Assembly (NCBI RefSeq): GCF_001187915.1
Contig: NZ_LGIU01000058.1
Location: 1 to 64,000, forward strand
Length of the DNA stretch: 64,000 nt
Direction of reading: 5' to 3'
DNA from: Arthrobacter sp. RIT-PI-e
GTDB lineage: Bacteria > Actinomycetota > Actinomycetes > Actinomycetales > Micrococcaceae
A program made the position numbers and the translations under genes. Below are positions 15,666 to 28,678 of the stretch, one piece after another. The notes under the pieces were generated by a model. It saw only the letters and a program-made list of their open reading frames with translations. It searched no databases and was not told the origin of the DNA. Within the stretch, counting starts at the first letter, position 1. Each line of letters begins with the position of its first letter.

Positions 15666-16148
15666 CTACTGATCCGAGGCTGCGGTCCCCACGAGGCGGA
15701 AGCGCTCCAGGACCACCATCGTGCCGTCGTCGACGGTGAAGGTGGTATCACCCAGCGACTGCCGCATGTCCTCGCCGTGCCAGAACCGTTCGTGATCGGC
15801 CCGCCACTGCGCCAGCGTCTCGTGTCCTTCGCCCTCGTCGACGGCGTGCTGCAGGGGAACCTGCCGGAGCGGTACCTGGTCCACCGCGACGGTCTCGATC
15901 ACGGCCACCCGGTTCCCGCACGAATCGACGACCGCCTGGCGCTCCCCCACCACCGGCAGCGGCTCACCTGTGATCGTGTACTCGACGAGCAGGGACGTGG
16001 TGCTGGTCTTCCGGCCGGTGAGGACCGCCGCCACGAGCGCGTCGCGCAGCGGGCCGGGGAAGGCGAACTCGGCCTCCGGCAGGGTCCGGGCGGTCACACC
16101 ATCGCCGTCGTCGTCGGTGTGTACCACCGGAGAACCGGAGGGGCTCAT
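15666..16148 (-). CDS. ASCH-domain protein
   Basis: A 160-residue protein whose centre is an ASCH domain: FPGPLRDALVAAVLTGRKTSTTSLL (about residues 32-56), GERQAVVDSCGNRVAVIETVAVDQVPL and HETLAQWRADHERFW, a layout common in actinobacteria. ASCH domains bind RNA or act on modified nucleosides in known cases; the specific role here is unknown. ATG 16148 overlaps the stop of the DUF1905 gene as ATGA, so the two are translated together. The pentapeptide gene follows after 3 bp. Confidence 0.85.
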   Translation of the reverse strand: MSPSGSPVVHTDDDGDGVTARTLPEAEFAFPGPLRDALVAAVLTGRKTSTTSLLVEYTITGEPLPVVGERQAVVDSCGNRVAVIETVAVDQVPLRQVPLQHAVDEGEGHETLAQWRADHERFWHGEDMRQSLGDTTFTVDDGTMVVLERFRLVGTAASDQ

Positions 16149-16411
16149 GTCAGCCGTTCCGTGATGTGGACCACGACGTCGTCCCCGACGTCCTTGCCGA
16201 TCGTCCGACGCAGCTTCGCACTGATGGACAGCATGTGCCCTCCACGACCGGTCGGCAGCAGACCGGCGGTCAGCGGGGCGCCGTCCCCCCCCGCGGTGGC
16301 CTTGAGCGCCCCGCCTGTGCCGAAGAGGTCCGCGGAACCGGGGACCTCGACGCAGGACCACGTCTCGCCCTTGACGTCGACCCCGATCGGTGCGGTGAAC
16401 CGCACGTCCAT
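16145..16411 (-). CDS. DUF1905-domain protein
   Basis: An 88-residue beta-rich protein beginning MDVRFTAPIGVDVKGETWSCVEVPGSADLFGTGG and ending with TIGKDVGDDVVVHITERL, the recognisable framework of DUF1905 (strand, W/CVxVP, GxGxVKVxxxxDG, KxxRxxxGxxxGDxVxV). The family is small and its biochemical role is not known. It is coupled to the ASCH gene by an ATGA overlap, which suggests a joint function. Confidence 0.8.
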   Translation of the reverse strand: MDVRFTAPIGVDVKGETWSCVEVPGSADLFGTGGALKATAGGDGAPLTAGLLPTGRGGHMLSISAKLRRTIGKDVGDDVVVHITERLT

Positions 16412-16541
16412 GGGCCGGGACTCGTGCTCATCATGATCACCTCTCGCCGCAGCTGCGCGTCCTGATCAGCGTGCATCACGATCACCATGCTGTCCATACG
16501 CCCTCTCCCCCGGGCGGGAAGCACGGAGGGTGCTGCACCGG

Positions 16542-18734
16542 TCACAGCACGTCCAGGGCATCCAGCCGGATGTGGATCAGGTCTCCCGTGCGCTTCGCCG
16601 AGAGCGCCGCGCGTCGCGCACGGAGCTGACGGGTCACGGATGCGGCGCCACGGTAGGAGAAGAACAGCAGCACCCGATGACTGCCCTGCCCGGCGAGCGC
16701 GGGTGGCTCGTCCGTCCGGGACGCCCCACCGGCCACGGCCGCACGCGCCGCGCGTTCGGCGTCGCGGCGCACGTCCGGCGGGACCGGCGCGGGGCCCACC
16801 ACGCGGACCCCCGACCCGGTGTCGAAGCCGGTGAGGAAGTGGGCGAGCGACTCGCGCGTCCCCGTCAGTACGGCGTACCGGACGGCGGGCGGCAACCCGA
16901 GTTCCTGGCGTTCGGCCAGCTCACGCCCGGCCGCACCCGCGGGATCCCACCGCACCAGGTGCCCGACGGCGGCGTCGTCGTCGCCCGTGATGACCACCGC
17001 GCCACCGGCCGAGGACGGGCGGGCGAGGACCGCCGCGGAGAACCAGCGCCGCAGGGCGTCCTCCCCGGCGCGCAGGGACTCCCTGCTCAGCAGGGCGTTG
17101 CCGTCGAGGAGGATCACCGCCGCGTACCCGCCCGGCGCCACGGGTTCGGCCCCCGGGGTGGCGACGACGACGGCGGGGGTGTCCTTCACCGTATCCACGA
17201 TGTGCTCGCCCGCCGAGGAGATCACCGGGACACCGGGGAATGCCCTCCCGAGTTCCTCCGCCGTGCGGGTGGCTCCTGCCACGGTGGCCCGCACGCGCGT
17301 GCCGCCGCACTCGACACAGGACCAGTGGTGGTCCGGGCGCCCGCACCAGCGGCACGTGGGCGGGGCGTTGCGTCCGGGCTGGGCGAGGGGCCCTGCGCAG
17401 ACGGGGCACCGCGCCGGGTGGCGGCAGCGCTCACAGGCCAGCGCCGGGGAGAAACCCGTGCGCGCCACCTGCAGCAGGACGGGCCCGCGCCGGAGCCCTG
17501 CCTGTGCGGCCGACCACGCCACGTGCGGGATCCGGGCCTGCGCGGCGAGGGGATCGCGCTCCAGCTGGTAGGCGTCCATCGCGTGGACCACCCGGGGCGT
17601 GGACCTGCGCACCTCGGAGCGGTCGGCCTGGATGGCGTGGGCCCACCGGGAGTCGACGAGGCGCTGCGCCTCGGTGGAGCGGCTGAAGGAGGAGAGCAGC
17701 ACCCCGGCACCCTCGTGCTCGGCGCGCAGCAGCAGGACGTCGCGCACGTGCTGGTACGGTGCACGCTGCTCGACGTGCTGGTCGTCGCCGTCGTCCCACA
17801 GGCACACGAGTCCCAGCCGGCGCACCGGCGCGTAGGCGGCCGAGCGCGTGCCGATGGCCACACCGGCGGAACCGTGCAGGATCCGCAGGAAGTTGCGGTA
17901 CCGCGGGGTGGCGCCGTCCTCCCCCGTCAGCCGTGCGACGGCGTCGGCTCCGAGTCTCGCCACGAGCGCGGCCTCGAGGCGGGCGAGGTCGCGCTGGTCG
18001 GGGACGACGACGACGGCGCCACGTCCGGACGCGACGGTGGCCACCACGGCGTCGGTGATCTCCTGCGTCCACGCGGTGGGGCCGTAGCCGCCGAGGCTCG
18101 TGAGCACGGCCCGGGGCGACTCCCCCGCACGCAGGTGCTCGAGGTAGGCGGAACCGCTGCCGTAGCGCTCGAACGCACCGGAGGGGGTACCGGGATCCTC
18201 GCCCGTCCCGGCGGACGGCGAGCCGACGGATCCGCCGCCGGCTGCCGTGTCCGGTACCGGACCGCGCCCGGCTCCGGGGGACGCGTCCGCGAACTCGGCC
18301 TCCACCCGGGCCATGCGCGGGGGGATCGCCACGCGGAGCACATCGCTCACCGTCCCCACCGACCGCTCGGCCACCGCGGTCGCGAGGGCGAGGATCTCGG
18401 GGGTGAGCACACACTGGGGCGAGACGATCTTCCCCAGCGGCAGGAGCGTGGCCGTGGTGGACGCCTCCTGCACGCGCTCCACGAGGAACCCTGCGTGCTC
18501 GCGGCCCGCGAAACGCACCTTGACGCGCACGCCGGGCCGGGCGTCGAGGTCCATCTCCGCGGGGACCGCGTAGTCGAAGAACCGGTCGAGGTGCGGGAGC
18601 TGCGCCTCGAGGACCACGCGGGCCACCGGCAGGGATGCCGCCCGATCGGGGTTCCCCTTGGGCAGTTTCGCGGGACCGAAGCCGTGGAGCAGGGACAGCT
18701 GCCCCTCGGGAGCGCTCCGCCCGGTGTCACTCAT
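16542..18734 (-). CDS. priA: primosomal protein N' (PriA), helicase-deficient actinobacterial form
   Basis: A 730-residue replication-restart protein. The N-terminal DNA-binding part (VARVVLEAQLPHLDRFFDYAVPAEM and VRVKVRFAGREHAGFLV) is clear, as are the two zinc knuckles: CERCRHPARCPVC and CRWCGRPDHHWSCVEC at about residues 430-475. The expected Walker A is replaced by VLTSLGGYGPTAW and the DExH box by LWDDGDDQHVE, so ATP hydrolysis is unlikely. Loss of these motifs is known for actinobacterial PriA. It is the last gene of the long minus-strand block, 30 bp after metK. About 80 residues longer than many homologues because of a glycine/serine-rich insertion near residue 165. Confidence 0.9.
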   Translation of the reverse strand: MSDTGRSAPEGQLSLLHGFGPAKLPKGNPDRAASLPVARVVLEAQLPHLDRFFDYAVPAEMDLDARPGVRVKVRFAGREHAGFLVERVQEASTTATLLPLGKIVSPQCVLTPEILALATAVAERSVGTVSDVLRVAIPPRMARVEAEFADASPGAGRGPVPDTAAGGGSVGSPSAGTGEDPGTPSGAFERYGSGSAYLEHLRAGESPRAVLTSLGGYGPTAWTQEITDAVVATVASGRGAVVVVPDQRDLARLEAALVARLGADAVARLTGEDGATPRYRNFLRILHGSAGVAIGTRSAAYAPVRRLGLVCLWDDGDDQHVEQRAPYQHVRDVLLLRAEHEGAGVLLSSFSRSTEAQRLVDSRWAHAIQADRSEVRRSTPRVVHAMDAYQLERDPLAAQARIPHVAWSAAQAGLRRGPVLLQVARTGFSPALACERCRHPARCPVCAGPLAQPGRNAPPTCRWCGRPDHHWSCVECGGTRVRATVAGATRTAEELGRAFPGVPVISSAGEHIVDTVKDTPAVVVATPGAEPVAPGGYAAVILLDGNALLSRESLRAGEDALRRWFSAAVLARPSSAGGAVVITGDDDAAVGHLVRWDPAGAAGRELAERQELGLPPAVRYAVLTGTRESLAHFLTGFDTGSGVRVVGPAPVPPDVRRDAERAARAAVAGGASRTDEPPALAGQGSHRVLLFFSYRGAASVTRQLRARRAALSAKRTGDLIHIRLDALDVL

Positions 18735-18764
18735 GATGCGACGGTGCCGGCGTGCGGGGCCGGC

Positions 18765-19976
18765 TCAGGCGTCGAAGTAGCTGCGGAGCTCGTCCACACG
18801 ATCGGTCCGCTCCCAGGTGAAGCCCTCCTCCTCGCGGCCGAAGTGGCCGTGGGCCGCCGTGCGCTGGTACACGGGGCGCTTGAGGTCCAGGGCGTTGATG
18901 ATGCCGAGCGGCCGGAGGTCGAAGACCTCGCCGATGGCGGAGCCGATGGCCCGCGGATCCACGGTCTCCGTGCCGAAGGTCTCCACGTACACGCCCACGG
19001 GCTGCGCCATGCCGATCGCGTAGGCGATCTGGATCTCCGCCCGGCGGGCCAGCCCGGCGGCCACCACGTTCTTGGCCACCCAGCGCATGGCGTAGGCCGC
19101 GGAGCGGTCCACCTTCGAGGGGTCCTTGCCGCTGAACGCTCCCCCGCCGTGGCGGGCCATGCCGCCGTAGGTGTCCACGATGATCTTGCGCCCGGTCAGC
19201 CCGGCATCGCCCACGGGTCCGCCGATCACGAAGGCACCGCCCGGGTTGAGGATGTGCCGGACGGCGGACGAGTCGAGCTCCGACTCGGCGAGGACCGGGG
19301 TGATCACGTGCTCCACGAGATCCGCCCGGAGCTCCTCCAGTGCGACATCGGCGGCGTGCTGGGAGGAGACCACCACGGAGTCGATGGACACGGGCCGGTC
19401 GCCGTCGTAGCCCACGGTCACCTGGGTCTTGCCGTCGGGGCGGAGGTACGGCAGGGTGCCGTCCTTCCGCACCGTGGTGAGGCGCTCCGAGAGCCGGTGC
19501 GAGAGCCAGATGGGGGTGGGCATGAGCACGGCCGTCTCGTCGCTGGCGTACCCGAACATGATGCCCTGGTCCCCCGCGCCCTGGGCGTCGTAGGGGTCCA
19601 CCCCGGTGCCCTCGCGGGTCTCCAGCGAGGTGAAGACGCCCGAGGCGATCTCCGCGGACTGCTGGCCGATGGACACCGAGACGCCGCAGCGGGCACCGTC
19701 GAACCCGTTGGCGGAGGAGTCGTAGCCGATCCCGAGGATGGTCTTCCGGACGATGTCCGGGATCTCCACGTATGCCTCGGTGGTCACCTCGCCGGCCACG
19801 TGGACCAGTCCGGTGGTGACGAGGGTCTCCACGGCGACCCGGGAATCGGGGTCCTGCTTCAGGAGACCGTCGAGGATGGCGTCGCTGATCTGGTCGCAGA
19901 TCTTGTCCGGATGACCCTCGGTGACCGATTCCGAGGTGAACAGGCGCAGGGGGGAATCGGTGCTGGGAGAATTCAC
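18765..19976 (-). CDS. metK: S-adenosylmethionine synthase
   Basis: A 403-residue enzyme making SAM from methionine and ATP in the cytoplasm as a tetramer. Signatures are intact: [19 protein letters not shown] at about residue 15, the [15 protein letters not shown]-binding motif, and the phosphate loop [19 protein letters not shown]. The length is normal. It lies 59 bp downstream of coaBC and 30 bp upstream of priA on the same strand. I see no SAM-riboswitch-like structure in the short upstream gap. Confidence 0.98.
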   Translation of the reverse strand: MNSPSTDSPLRLFTSESVTEGHPDKICDQISDAILDGLLKQDPDSRVAVETLVTTGLVHVAGEVTTEAYVEIPDIVRKTILGIGYDSSANGFDGARCGVSVSIGQQSAEIASGVFTSLETREGTGVDPYDAQGAGDQGIMFGYASDETAVLMPTPIWLSHRLSERLTTVRKDGTLPYLRPDGKTQVTVGYDGDRPVSIDSVVVSSQHAADVALEELRADLVEHVITPVLAESELDSSAVRHILNPGGAFVIGGPVGDAGLTGRKIIVDTYGGMARHGGGAFSGKDPSKVDRSAAYAMRWVAKNVVAAGLARRAEIQIAYAIGMAQPVGVYVETFGTETVDPRAIGSAIGEVFDLRPLGIINALDLKRPVYQRTAAHGHFGREEEGFTWERTDRVDELRSYFDA

Positions 19977-20035
19977 GTGTTCACTCTACTGGTTCCGGGA
20001 GACAGTCCTCCCTGACCCCCGGATGCGCAGCTGCG

Positions 20036-21271
20036 TCAGGCGGGGAGCAGCGTGGCGACGTGGGCGACGACGGCGTCGGCCACCGCTCGCTTGCTGCCAC
20101 CGGCCGGGACCGGCTCGCCACCCGCTGGGTCGAGGATGAGCACCTCGTTGGTGTCCTGCCCGAACACGAGCCCGGTGCCCACCACGTTCAGCACCAGGAA
20201 GTCGCACCCCTTGCGCTCGAGCTTGGCCCGCGCATGCGTCAGGGGATCGGCCGTGGCGTCCCCGGTCTCGGCCGCGAAGCCGGCGATCACCAGCGGCTCG
20301 GAACGGCCCTCCTCCACCATGCCCTGCCGCGCGAGGACGGCCTCGCGGAGCACGTCGGGGTTGCGCACCAGCGTGATGACCGGGTCCGCGCCGTCGTCGG
20401 TCTTCTTGATCTTGGTGTCCATCAGCTCCGCCGGCCGGAAATCGGCCACGGCCGCCGCCATGATCAGCACGTCCGTGCCGGGCAGGGCCTCCAGCACCGC
20501 GTCACGCAGCTCGAGCGCCGTCTCCACGCGGACCACCTCGCACCCCCGCGGGGCGGGGACCTCGGCGTGGGCGAGCACCAGGGTGACCTCGGCACCCTCG
20601 GCGAGGGCGGCCTCGGCGAGGGCCATGCCCTGCTTGCCGGAGGAGCGGTTCCCGAGGAAACGCACGGGGTCCAGCGGTTCACGCGTGCCACCGGCGGAGA
20701 TGGTGACGCGCTTGCCGCGCAGGGCACCGTCACCTCCATGGGTGGCACGGGCGACGGCGGCCAGTGCGGCGTCGAAGATGTCTGCGGGCTCGGGGAGCCG
20801 GCCCGGTCCGCTGTCCGCGCCGGTGAGCCGCCCGGACGCCGGGTCCATGACGGTCACACCGCGCGAGCGCAGGGTCTCCACGTTGGCCCTCGTGGCGGCA
20901 TGTTGCCACATCTCGGTGTGCATGGCGGGGGCCATGAACACCGGGCCGCGGGCCATGAGCAGGGTGCCGGTGAGGAGGTCGTCCGCGAGGCCCGCGGCGG
21001 CGCGTGCCAGGACGTCGGCGGTGGCCGGCGCCACCATGATGAGATCGGCCTCGTGCCCCAGCCGGACGTGGTTCACGCGGTCGACGTCGTCCCATACGCT
21101 GTTGCTCACCGGGTTGCCGGAGAGGGCCTCCCAGGTCGCCGTGCCCACGAAGCGGGTGGCGGCGTCGGTGGGGATCACCGTGACGTCGTGACCGGCTTCC
21201 GTGAAAAGACGGAGGAGGGATGCCACCTTGTAGGCGGCGATCCCTCCTCCGACCCCGAGTACTACGCGCAC
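20036..21271 (-). CDS. coaBC: bifunctional phosphopantothenoylcysteine decarboxylase / phosphopantothenate-cysteine ligase
   Basis: A 411-residue fusion for two steps of coenzyme A synthesis. The N-terminal flavin-dependent CoaC half (VVLGVGGGIAAYKVASLLR, the PxMHTEMW substrate loop) covers about residues 1-180. The C-terminal CoaB ligase (ISAGGTREPLDPVRFLGNRSSGKQG, then the KIKK dimer motif) covers about 185-405. Start GTG 21271. It follows rpoZ with a 22-bp gap, the usual actinobacterial order gmk-rpoZ-coaBC-metK. Confidence 0.97.
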   Translation of the reverse strand: MRVVLGVGGGIAAYKVASLLRLFTEAGHDVTVIPTDAATRFVGTATWEALSGNPVSNSVWDDVDRVNHVRLGHEADLIMVAPATADVLARAAAGLADDLLTGTLLMARGPVFMAPAMHTEMWQHAATRANVETLRSRGVTVMDPASGRLTGADSGPGRLPEPADIFDAALAAVARATHGGDGALRGKRVTISAGGTREPLDPVRFLGNRSSGKQGMALAEAALAEGAEVTLVLAHAEVPAPRGCEVVRVETALELRDAVLEALPGTDVLIMAAAVADFRPAELMDTKIKKTDDGADPVITLVRNPDVLREAVLARQGMVEEGRSEPLVIAGFAAETGDATADPLTHARAKLERKGCDFLVLNVVGTGLVFGQDTNEVLILDPAGGEPVPAGGSKRAVADAVVAHVATLLPA

Positions 21272-21293
21272 CGGTGATCCGTCTCCACGGAGA

Positions 21294-21554
21294 CTACTCG
21301 GACTCGTCCATCGGCGAGGAGACGAGCATGCCCTCGTCGATCTCGCGCAGGGCGATCGAGAGGGGCTTCTCGTTGAGCCTGGTGTCCACGAGCGGTCCCA
21401 CGTACTCGAAGAGACCCTCGTGCAGCTGCGAGTAGTACGCGTTGATCTGGCGTGCGCGCTTGGCGCCGTAGATCACGAGGGCGTACTTCGAGTCCGAGGC
21501 CTCCAGCAGGGAGTCGATCGGCGGGTTGATGATGCCTTCGGGCTGAGTTGACAC
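21294..21554 (-). CDS. rpoZ: RNA polymerase omega subunit
   Basis: An 86-residue subunit that helps assemble beta-prime. The omega core [34 protein letters not shown] is clear, and the C-terminus has [15 protein letters not shown]. The length fits actinobacterial omega. Between gmk and coaBC on the same strand; a small hairpin cannot be excluded in the 43-bp gap to gmk. Confidence 0.95.
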   Translation of the reverse strand: MSTQPEGIINPPIDSLLEASDSKYALVIYGAKRARQINAYYSQLHEGLFEYVGPLVDTRLNEKPLSIALREIDEGMLVSSPMDESE

Positions 21555-21597
21555 AGATTCTCCAAATATTAGGCGGGACCGCCAGGAAGCGCGGTTC

Positions 21598-22167
21598 TCA
21601 GCGCTGCAGGGGGCGCAGTCCCATCAGTGATACGAGCTCGTCTGCCGCATGCTCCACGGTGTCGTTGACGACGGTGTGGTTGAATTCCGGCTCGGCGGCG
21701 AGTTCCAGTTTAGCGGTTTCCAGGCGCTGCTGCTGTTCCTCGGGGGTTTCGGTGCCGCGCCCCACGAGCCGGCGCACCATCTCGTCCCAGGTGGGCGGGG
21801 CGAGGAACACGAAATTGGCCTCCGGCATCGTCTCCTTGACCTGGCGTGCGCCCTGCAGATCGATCTCGAGGAGCACGCTGCGGCCCTCGTCCATGGCCGC
21901 CTGCACGGTGCGGCGCAGGGTGCCGTACCGGTTGCGGCCGTGGACCACCGCCCACTCCAGCAGCTCGCCGTCCGCCACGAGCCGGTCGAACTCCTCGGGG
22001 GAGACGAAGTAGTAGTGCACCCCGTCGACCTCACCGGGACGGGGCGGGCGCGTGGTGGCCGAGACGGAGAGCCACACCATGGGGTAGTTGTCCCGGATGT
22101 AGGTGGAGACGGTTCCCTTGCCGACGGCGGGGGGGCCGGCGAGGACGGTCAGCCGTGGCTGGGACAC
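21598..22167 (-). CDS. gmk: guanylate kinase
   Basis: A 189-residue kinase turning GMP into GDP with ATP. The P-loop is [10 protein letters not shown] at residues 11-20, and the GMP-binding motif [23 protein letters not shown] follows. I use GTG 22167 as the start: an AAGGAAG site precedes it by six bases and the protein then begins [11 protein letters not shown] as relatives do. An ATG at 22200 would overlap the end of mihF and add eleven atypical residues. It is directly downstream of mihF (10-bp gap). Confidence 0.95.
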   Translation of the reverse strand: MSQPRLTVLAGPPAVGKGTVSTYIRDNYPMVWLSVSATTRPPRPGEVDGVHYYFVSPEEFDRLVADGELLEWAVVHGRNRYGTLRRTVQAAMDEGRSVLLEIDLQGARQVKETMPEANFVFLAPPTWDEMVRRLVGRGTETPEEQQQRLETAKLELAAEPEFNHTVVNDTVEHAADELVSLMGLRPLQR

Positions 22168-22177
22168 TGATGCTTCC

Positions 22178-22516
22178 TTACTCGCTGGCCGGGCCAGCAT
22201 GATGGTCTTCGAGGTGACGGATCAGCGCCTTGCGCTGGTGGATGCCGAGTCCGCGGACGCGGCGCGTGGCGGCGATGCCCACGGCGGTCATGATGCCGGC
22301 CGCACGGGCCTCCCCGACGCCGGGGAGGGCCTTGAGGAGGTCCAGGACCTTCAGGCGGCCCACGGCGTCGTCGCCGGCGGAGTTCTCGATCACCTCCGCC
22401 CCCGAGAGCTTACCGGTCTTCAGCCGCGCCTTCAGGTCCGCCCGGACCGCCCGCGCCGCCGTCGCCTTGGTGCGCGCCCGGGCGCGCTCGGCGTCGGTCA
22501 AGGGCTTCAGGCTCAC
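22178..22516 (-). CDS. mihF: actinobacterial integration host factor (mIHF)
   Basis: A 112-residue nucleoid protein of the actinobacterial IHF type, unrelated to HU. It has the basic N-terminal helix [26 protein letters not shown] and the helix-two-turn-helix DNA-binding motif [32 protein letters not shown]. It bends DNA and is needed for phage integration and chromosome organisation in mycobacteria and Streptomyces. GTG 22516 has a GGGAG site. It is encoded just upstream of gmk, its conserved neighbour. Confidence 0.93.
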   Translation of the reverse strand: MSLKPLTDAERARARTKATAARAVRADLKARLKTGKLSGAEVIENSAGDDAVGRLKVLDLLKALPGVGEARAAGIMTAVGIAATRRVRGLGIHQRKALIRHLEDHHAGPASE

Positions 22517-22532
22517 GCGTACTCCCTGCGCT

Positions 22533-22558
22533 GGGCGGTGCCCCGGGGGTCACCGCCC
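22533..22558. terminator. GC-rich inverted repeat between pyrF and mihF, possible terminator
   Basis: GGGCGGTG (22533-22540) pairs with CACCGCCC (22551-22558) around a ten-base C/G-rich loop. It lies in the 115-bp gap after pyrF and before mihF, where the pyr transcript could be attenuated. No U-run follows, so function as an intrinsic terminator is unproven. Confidence 0.35.
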
Positions 22559-22631
22559 GTCGTGTCGATGGGTGGGGGATCGGATCCGAACCTACCGGGG
22601 GTGTGCGGCGGAAATCAATGTGCCACCGCTG

Positions 22632-23463
22632 TCATGCGAGTTCGTCGCGCGCGTGCTCGGCCGCCGCCCGGAGCTCGGCGGACGCAGGACCGGCGGCGAG
22701 CACCGCCCTGCTCGACGTCGGGAGCACCAGGGGCAGCGCGCCGCCGAACGTGGAGTGGAGCTCCCGGGCACCCGCGCCCTGCGCACCGACGCCGGGGGCG
22801 AGGATCGGGCCGTTCAGCCCGGCGAGATCGAGCCCGAGCCGCTCGGGGGCGTCCCCGACGGTGGCCCCGACCACGAGCCCCACGGAGCCCGGCCCGGCAC
22901 CGGTGTTCTCCGCGGCCGCCGCGTGCGCGATGGACCGCGCCACCGACTGCTCGCCCCCGACGTGCTGGACCGAGCGCCCCTCCGGGTTGGAGGTGAGCGC
23001 GAGGACGAAGACCCCGCGTCCCGTCGCGGCCGCGAGGTCGAGCGCGGGCCGGAGGGACTCGAACCCGAGGTACGGGCTGAGGGTCACGGCGTCGGCGGCG
23101 AGTGGCCTCCCCTCCCCCAGCCACGCCTCGGCGTAGGCCTGCAGGGTGGAGCCGATGTCCCCGCGCTTGGCGTCCGCGATGGTCAGCACCCCGGCCTCCG
23201 CCGCCCGGGCCAGCACGCTCTCGAGGACGGCGAGCCCCCGGGACCCGTGCCGCTCGTACAGGGCCACCTGAGGCTTGACCGCGGCGCACACCGGCCCGAC
23301 GGCGTCGAGCACCGTCGAGGAGAACCGCTCCAGCCCCGCGGGGGTGTCCTCGAGCCCCCAGGCGGCGAGGAGACCCGGGTGCGGGTCGATCCCCACGCAG
23401 AGGCTCCCCTTCGCCTCCCGCGCAGCGGCGAGCCGCTCCCCGAAGGACGCGCGGGGAGGACCG

Positions 23464-23474
<11 letters not shown>
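22632..23474 (-). CDS. pyrF: orotidine 5'-phosphate decarboxylase, type 2
   Basis: A 280-residue enzyme for the last step of UMP synthesis. The type-2 subfamily pattern is seen: [17 protein letters not shown] at about residue 20, the catalytic [19 protein letters not shown], and the phosphate-binding [11 protein letters not shown]. The ATG lies inside the end of carB (11-bp overlap), so it is translationally coupled to it. It is the last of the pyrimidine genes in this operon. Confidence 0.95.
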
Positions 23475-26768
<3,294 letters not shown>

Positions 26769-26769
<1 letters not shown>

Positions 26770-28115
26770 CAGTTCTCTTCCTGCGTTTCGTTGCCGGTCT
26801 GTTCGGTGCTCTGGGATGTCGTGCCGTGGCGGGGCTGCGTACCGGTCACCTTCGAACCGTGCGTGCCGAGTTCCGCCGCGGCGGCCTCGGCGAGGGCGTC
26901 CGCCTCGGACGCGGCGTCCAGGGCCGAGGCGAGCGCCGCGTCCCCCGAGCCGGGGTGCTGCTGTTCCGCCTGCATCAGGGCGATGAAGCGGTCGAAGAGG
27001 TACGCGGAGTCGTGCGGGCCGGCGGCGGCCTCGGGGTGGTACTGGACCGAGAACGCGGGCAGGTCCAGGCACGCCAGGCCCTCGACGACGTCGTCATTCA
27101 GGCTGACGTGGCTCACCTCCACGCGGCCGTAGGAACCGGCGGGCGCCTGGACGGGACCATCCAGCGGGGCGTCGACGGCGAACCCGTGGTTCTGCGAGGT
27201 GATCTCCACCTTGCCGGTGCGGCGGTCCAGGACCGGCTGGTTGATGCCGCGGTGCCCGTAGCGCAGCTTGTAGGTGCCGAAGCCGAGCGCCCGGCCGAGG
27301 ATCTGGTTGCCGAAGCAGATGCCGAAGAAGGGCATGCGCGCATCCAGCACCCGGCGGAGCAGCTCCACCTGGGCGTCCGCGGTGGAGGGGTCACCCGGGC
27401 CGTTGGACATGAACACACCGTCGGGCTGCACGGCCGCGACGTCCCCGAAGGTGGCGCCGGCGGGCAGCACCACGGTGCGGACGCCGCGCTGCGCGAAGTG
27501 CTTGGGCGTCATGGCCTTGATGCCGAGGTCCAGAGCCGCGATGGTGGCCACCGTCTCCCCGGTCCAGCCGTGGTCCGCGGGCTCGACGACGTACGCGGCG
27601 TCGACGCTGACCTCCTCGGCGAGCCTGGCACCGGCCATGGAGGGCTGGGCGAGGACCTTCTCCACCAGCTGGGCGTCGGTCAGGGCCGCGTCCGGTCCGG
27701 AGAAGATCCCGGCGCGCATGGCGCCGCGCTCGCGGAGGTGGCGGGTGACGGCGCGCGTGTCCACGCCCTCGATGCCCACCACACCCTGCTCGCGCAGCTG
27801 CTCATCCAGGCTCTGCTCGGAGCGCCAGTTGGAGGGGCGGCGGGCGGCGTCACGGATGATGTAGCCGGCCACCCAGATGCGGCGGGACTCGGCGTCGTCG
27901 GCGTTCACACCGGTGTTGCCGATGTGCGGGGCGGTCTGGACCACGAGCTGCCGGGCGTAGGAGGGATCCGTGATGGTCTCCTGGTACCCGGTCATCCCGG
28001 TGGCGAAGACCGCCTCGCCGAGCGTGGTGCCCTCGGCACCGTAGACGCTGCCGCGGAAGGTGCGGCCGTCCTCGAGGACGAGCACCGCGGGTGCTTTCGA
28101 GTGGACTGTGCTCAC
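26769..28115 (-). CDS. carA: carbamoyl-phosphate synthase small subunit (glutaminase)
   Basis: A 448-residue class I glutamine amidotransferase that feeds ammonia to CarB. The N-terminal CPSase domain ([35 protein letters not shown]) is followed by the glutaminase with nucleophile Cys267 in [10 protein letters not shown] and the His/Glu pair in VQYHPEA. The GTG start overlaps the stop of the PH-like gene (GTGA). Unusual: after [10 protein letters not shown] the protein carries about 62 extra residues, alanine-rich then Thr/Gln/Glu-rich, absent from most CarA proteins and probably disordered. Confidence 0.97.
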
Positions 28116-28678
28116 AGTTCTTCCCTGCCTTCGGGGTTCGGTGGAGTGCGCTGGTCTGGGATGTGTCGGTCCGGGGTACGCGGGTCCGGGATGTCGGGGA
28201 CGAGGGCCGCGACGGCGGCGACGAGCTGGGTCTTGGCGGAGGCGTGGCGGGTGCGGAAACCGGTGTCGACACGCTCCGTGCCGAGGTTCCAGGTGAGGAT
28301 CACCAGGCCCTCCTTCTCCACGAACTTGCCCGTCATCCCGCCGGCGAGCTGCACGGCGACGAGGTCATCGCGCGGCACGAACACCGTGCGTGCCCCGGTC
28401 CGGTCGATCAGCACGCCCTCCGGGTGGACGGCCGCCACCGCGTTGCCGCGGATCCCGAGGCCGTGGACGGCGATGCGGTCCAGCCAGTCCCCCGCCGTGG
28501 TGGTGGCGACGTACTGCCCGTCGGCCTCGTACTGGACCCGGCCGAGGTCCGCCGGTACCTCGGGCGGCGCGGGGACGCCGCCCTGCCGACGGAGCCTGTT
28601 GCGCCAGCCGAGACCCATCAGGGCCACGACCGCGATGCTGAGGAGGACGGCGAAGAGCACCCAGCCTAGATGCTCCAC
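28112..28678 (-). CDS. PH-like domain membrane protein of the pyr operon
   Basis: A 188-residue protein with one N-terminal membrane helix ([23 protein letters not shown]) and a cytoplasmic PH-like beta domain ([24 protein letters not shown] through [19 protein letters not shown]). The C-terminal 30 residues are proline- and aspartate-rich. A gene of this type is regularly found between carA and pyrC in Micrococcales; its role is unknown. GTG 28678 overlaps the pyrC stop and the 3' end overlaps carA, so it is locked into the translation chain of the operon. Confidence 0.75.
   Translation of the reverse strand: MEHLGWVLFAVLLSIAVVALMGLGWRNRLRRQGGVPAPPEVPADLGRVQYEADGQYVATTTAGDWLDRIAVHGLGIRGNAVAAVHPEGVLIDRTGARTVFVPRDDLVAVQLAGGMTGKFVEKEGLVILTWNLGTERVDTGFRTRHASAKTQLVAAVAALVPDIPDPRTPDRHIPDQRTPPNPEGREEL

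Noticed and set aside
16530-20015. 1161-codon open frame on the plus strand opposite priA and metK
   Set aside because: It is antisense to two clearly conserved genes, its protein is His/Gly/Arg-rich without any domain, and such frames are expected in high-GC DNA.
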